Assembly (NCBI RefSeq): GCF_017353175.1 | Contig: NZ_JAFMYW010000012.1 | Coordinates: 124,001-188,000 of the forward strand | From: Fibrella forsythiae | GTDB lineage: Bacteria; Bacteroidota; Bacteroidia; Cytophagales; Spirosomataceae | Length of the DNA: 64,000 nucleotides | Reading direction: 5' to 3' | Part shown: piece after piece, positions 61,927 to 64,000 of the stretch | Layout: each line of letters starts with the position of its first letter | Numbering within the stretch: position 1 is the stretch's first letter | Program-made: the position numbers and the translations under genes | The notes under the pieces: model-generated | Told to the model about the DNA's origin: nothing | What the model saw: only the letters and a program-made list of their open reading frames with translations | The model's database searches: none

Positions 61927-63975
61927 TTAAAAACCAATCTTGCCTTTCCGGGCACTTTTGCCGGTTTGTTCATTGGCCCATTCGCGCATGTAGGCTAGTT
62001 CTTTCTCGAAACCGCCCGACAGGATCGGGAAGCGCATCCAGGTACGTGGGTCGAGGCTGTGGTCGTCGAGGTGGAAGCTGGGGGCGTAGCGTTCGCGTTT
62101 CCACTGGTTGCGGCTCCAGAGCTTGAAGAACCGCTCGACCCACATCAGCAGGTTCTCGCGGCTGTGCTGCCCTGCAAACGTTGCCTCGATCAGTTTAAAC
62201 ACGTCTACCGGTGCCTGCTTATCCCGGATACCGGCGTTCTCGATCTCGTTCAGCACGTCGTAAGGCATCAGATCGCTTTCGTCGGTCTGGTTTCGGTCGA
62301 GCGGGCGTAACTCGGCGGTGGGTTGCAGGTTATTCACGCGGTTCAGGCCGGTTAGTTTAATGCGCGCATCCGGGCTTGGCGTATTGACCACGTTCAAGCC
62401 TTCTGTTTCGAGCCAGCGCAGCCAGCCCCGCAGAAAATGCTTGTCGATACCGGTGATGGGCGAAATACTGCCTGCCGTGTCGCCATCCATTGTGGCATAG
62501 CCAACGGCGGCTTCTGACCGGTTCGACGTACTGAGCAAGAGGGCATTTTTCAAGTTAGCCAGCATCCAGACGCCCGGTGCACGCACCCGCGCCTGAATAT
62601 TTTGCAGGGCCAGGTCATCCGTGTCCCACAACAGTTTACGGCCAATCTGCCCTTCGATCAGGCCCGTATACGTATCCACCAGCCCGTCGATATTGATGTT
62701 CATGAACGTAGCACCCAGACTCTCGGCCAGCTCTTTGGCCGAGTTGAACGTATCGTCTGATGAGTTGGAGGTACCCTGGTAAATCGTGGTCAGCAGTTTA
62801 CCCACCATCGCTTCGGCGCTGTCGCAATCCTGCACCGCTTTCAGGTGGTGCAGTTTTCTCTTTACACCATCGAGGCCAATGTTTTCGACCGCCATACGCA
62901 CCATCAGGTATACCGTAGCGGCAATGGCCGACGAATCGGCCCCACCCGAGAGACTGAGGACATACCCTTGTGACCGGCTTTTTCGAAGGTAATCGAACAG
63001 GCCAAGCGCCACGGCGCGGGCAAATTCTTCTTCTTTAATGCTGCCAAATCGCTCCCAGGGTTCCAGTTCTGCCCGTTGCACCACCGGGCTTATCTCCGGC
63101 CAGTTGAAGCGATCAGTTACGCGCAGGTTAGGCAGAGCAAAGGCCAGGTTTCCCCGGTTCTGCGTCTGGTTAAGCCGTGTCATGTCCACGTCCACTACTG
63201 CTGGTACAATGTGCATATCCTCATAGCTCAGACGAGGGCCCGATACCAGCAGTTCACCGTTGGAAGCCACCATGGCGTCGCCGTCGTAAATAGCCCGGCC
63301 CGCCTCGTTGCCCAACAGGTTGGTATACACGTAGCTAACACCAAACGACCGCGACGCATCAACCACCAGCCGTTCGCGGGTGACCGATTTACCAAACGCA
63401 AAATGGCTCGCCGACGGGTTCAGAATAATGTCAACGCCGCGTTCATACAGCGCCCGGCCCGGCCGATTGGCAATCCAGGCATCTTCACAGATCTCGAAAC
63501 CTACCCGAACGCCAGACAAATCGAATACGATGTCGCCAAAGGGGTAGTTAAACTCGCCGATGTGGGTTTCATCGCGTACGCCCACCGTCCAGGGCTGAAA
63601 CCAGCGTGGTTCGTAATGAATGCCGTTACCGGGTAAGTACTGCTTGGCTACAAAACCCAGAATACGCTTGTTGACGATGAAGCAGGCTACGTTGAACGTG
63701 CGGTTGTTGTGGCGCATGGGTAATCCCACCGACACCGCGATATCGGCCGTATGCCCCACAATATCGAGTAGCGACGCAACAGACTGATCAATGGTATTCT
63801 GCGCGTAGAACATGTCTTCGCAGTTGTAGCCGGAGATGCAGAGTTCGGGTAAACAGAGCAGACTTACCCCTTGTTGGCGGGCTGCCTCAATGGCATTGAT
63901 AATATTTTGCTGGTTGTGGTCCCAATCCAGCGGGGTCTGGTTCAGCACCCCAGCGGCTACTTTTATCAGTTTCAT
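61927..63975 (-). CDS. nadE: glutamine-dependent NAD+ synthetase
   Basis: Converts deamido-NAD (nicotinate adenine dinucleotide) to NAD+ using ATP and glutamine ammonia; cytoplasmic, 682 aa, the long two-domain form. The nitrilase-type glutaminase has Glu44 (CLPELCISGYN), Lys111 (VAKQYLPG) and Cys163 (GFEICEDAW). The synthetase domain has the PP-loop SGGADS (343-348) in YVLSLSGGADSSAIAATV, followed by TSNRSEAAVGYATMDGDTAG and later NQWKRERYAPSFHL. Length is normal. Only 25 bases of its upstream region are in the window. One motif copy lies near its 3' end (62039-62048). Confidence 0.95.
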   Translation of the reverse strand: MKLIKVAAGVLNQTPLDWDHNQQNIINAIEAARQQGVSLLCLPELCISGYNCEDMFYAQNTIDQSVASLLDIVGHTADIAVSVGLPMRHNNRTFNVACFIVNKRILGFVAKQYLPGNGIHYEPRWFQPWTVGVRDETHIGEFNYPFGDIVFDLSGVRVGFEICEDAWIANRPGRALYERGVDIILNPSASHFAFGKSVTRERLVVDASRSFGVSYVYTNLLGNEAGRAIYDGDAMVASNGELLVSGPRLSYEDMHIVPAVVDVDMTRLNQTQNRGNLAFALPNLRVTDRFNWPEISPVVQRAELEPWERFGSIKEEEFARAVALGLFDYLRKSRSQGYVLSLSGGADSSAIAATVYLMVRMAVENIGLDGVKRKLHHLKAVQDCDSAEAMVGKLLTTIYQGTSNSSDDTFNSAKELAESLGATFMNINIDGLVDTYTGLIEGQIGRKLLWDTDDLALQNIQARVRAPGVWMLANLKNALLLSTSNRSEAAVGYATMDGDTAGSISPITGIDKHFLRGWLRWLETEGLNVVNTPSPDARIKLTGLNRVNNLQPTAELRPLDRNQTDESDLMPYDVLNEIENAGIRDKQAPVDVFKLIEATFAGQHSRENLLMWVERFFKLWSRNQWKRERYAPSFHLDDHSLDPRTWMRFPILSGGFEKELAYMREWANEQTGKSARKGKIGF

Positions 63976-64000
63976 TCAGCGAAAGAGTGACAGAGCGATA

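Overview
The window looks like chromosomal DNA of a Cytophagales bacterium (Bacteroidota), probably Spirosoma or a close relative. The evidence is a Bacteroidota-type gene set: TonB-linked outer-membrane barrels with carboxypeptidase-regulatory N-termini, LytS/LytTR two-component pairs, GLPGLI protein, a T9SS sorting domain, SdrD_B/Ig-like giant surface proteins, TAT-exported sugar isomerase-like TIM barrels, and TAnnTTTG-like promoter elements. No rRNA, tRNA or CRISPR array was recognised. The host-like DNA is moderately GC-rich; one block (about 36.66-49.55 kb) is much more AT-rich.

Layout. 0-4 kb: a PKD/beta-helix lipoprotein and a convergent LytS kinase/LytTR regulator pair. 4.16-5.23 kb: a decayed IS3-family copy. 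5.3-9.5 kb: rarA, two small unknown genes and a second LytTR/LytS operon, divergent from 9.66-13.4 kb: an outer-membrane barrel and a TAT-exported TIM-barrel protein. 13.7-24.8 kb: an ATP-grasp enzyme and two giant repeat proteins (1912 and 1290 aa). 25.0-34.4 kb: Fe-S assembly genes sufC-sufD and sufS-sufE-sufT plus a bacilliredoxin, split by a block with katG, a broken YdeI-like gene, a MITE and a PhyH dioxygenase. 34.5-36.4 kb: a second TIM-barrel protein and an ECF sigma factor. 36.66-49.55 kb: a Tn7-like transposon. 50-64 kb: a Wzi-like protein, CDF transporter, NUDIX hydrolase, LysE exporter, two tiny acidic genes, a GH130 enzyme, an OmpA-like protein, a T9SS-secreted glycosidase-like protein, an EamA transporter and NadE.

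The Tn7-like element has terminal repeats TGTCAAATACATTA and TGTGAATTACATTA. It carries tnsA, tnsB and a truncated tnsC at the left. At the right a divergent TnsE-like gene is followed by a complete comM homologue in the same operon. Between them are decayed genes and an AT-rich set of two related small secreted Cys proteins, a GLPGLI protein and a TonB-type barrel. The element sits between the two parts of a broken lipoprotein gene that lies just upstream of the Wzi-like gene.

The most unusual signal is a short motif, AACGTACCTG (core ACGTACCT), which I counted by eye about 41 times on both strands outside the transposon and not once inside it. It occurs in genes in several reading frames and between genes, sometimes as inverted pairs forming terminator-like hairpins. 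This is reminiscent of DNA uptake sequences in other phyla. All counts are by eye and should be recomputed.
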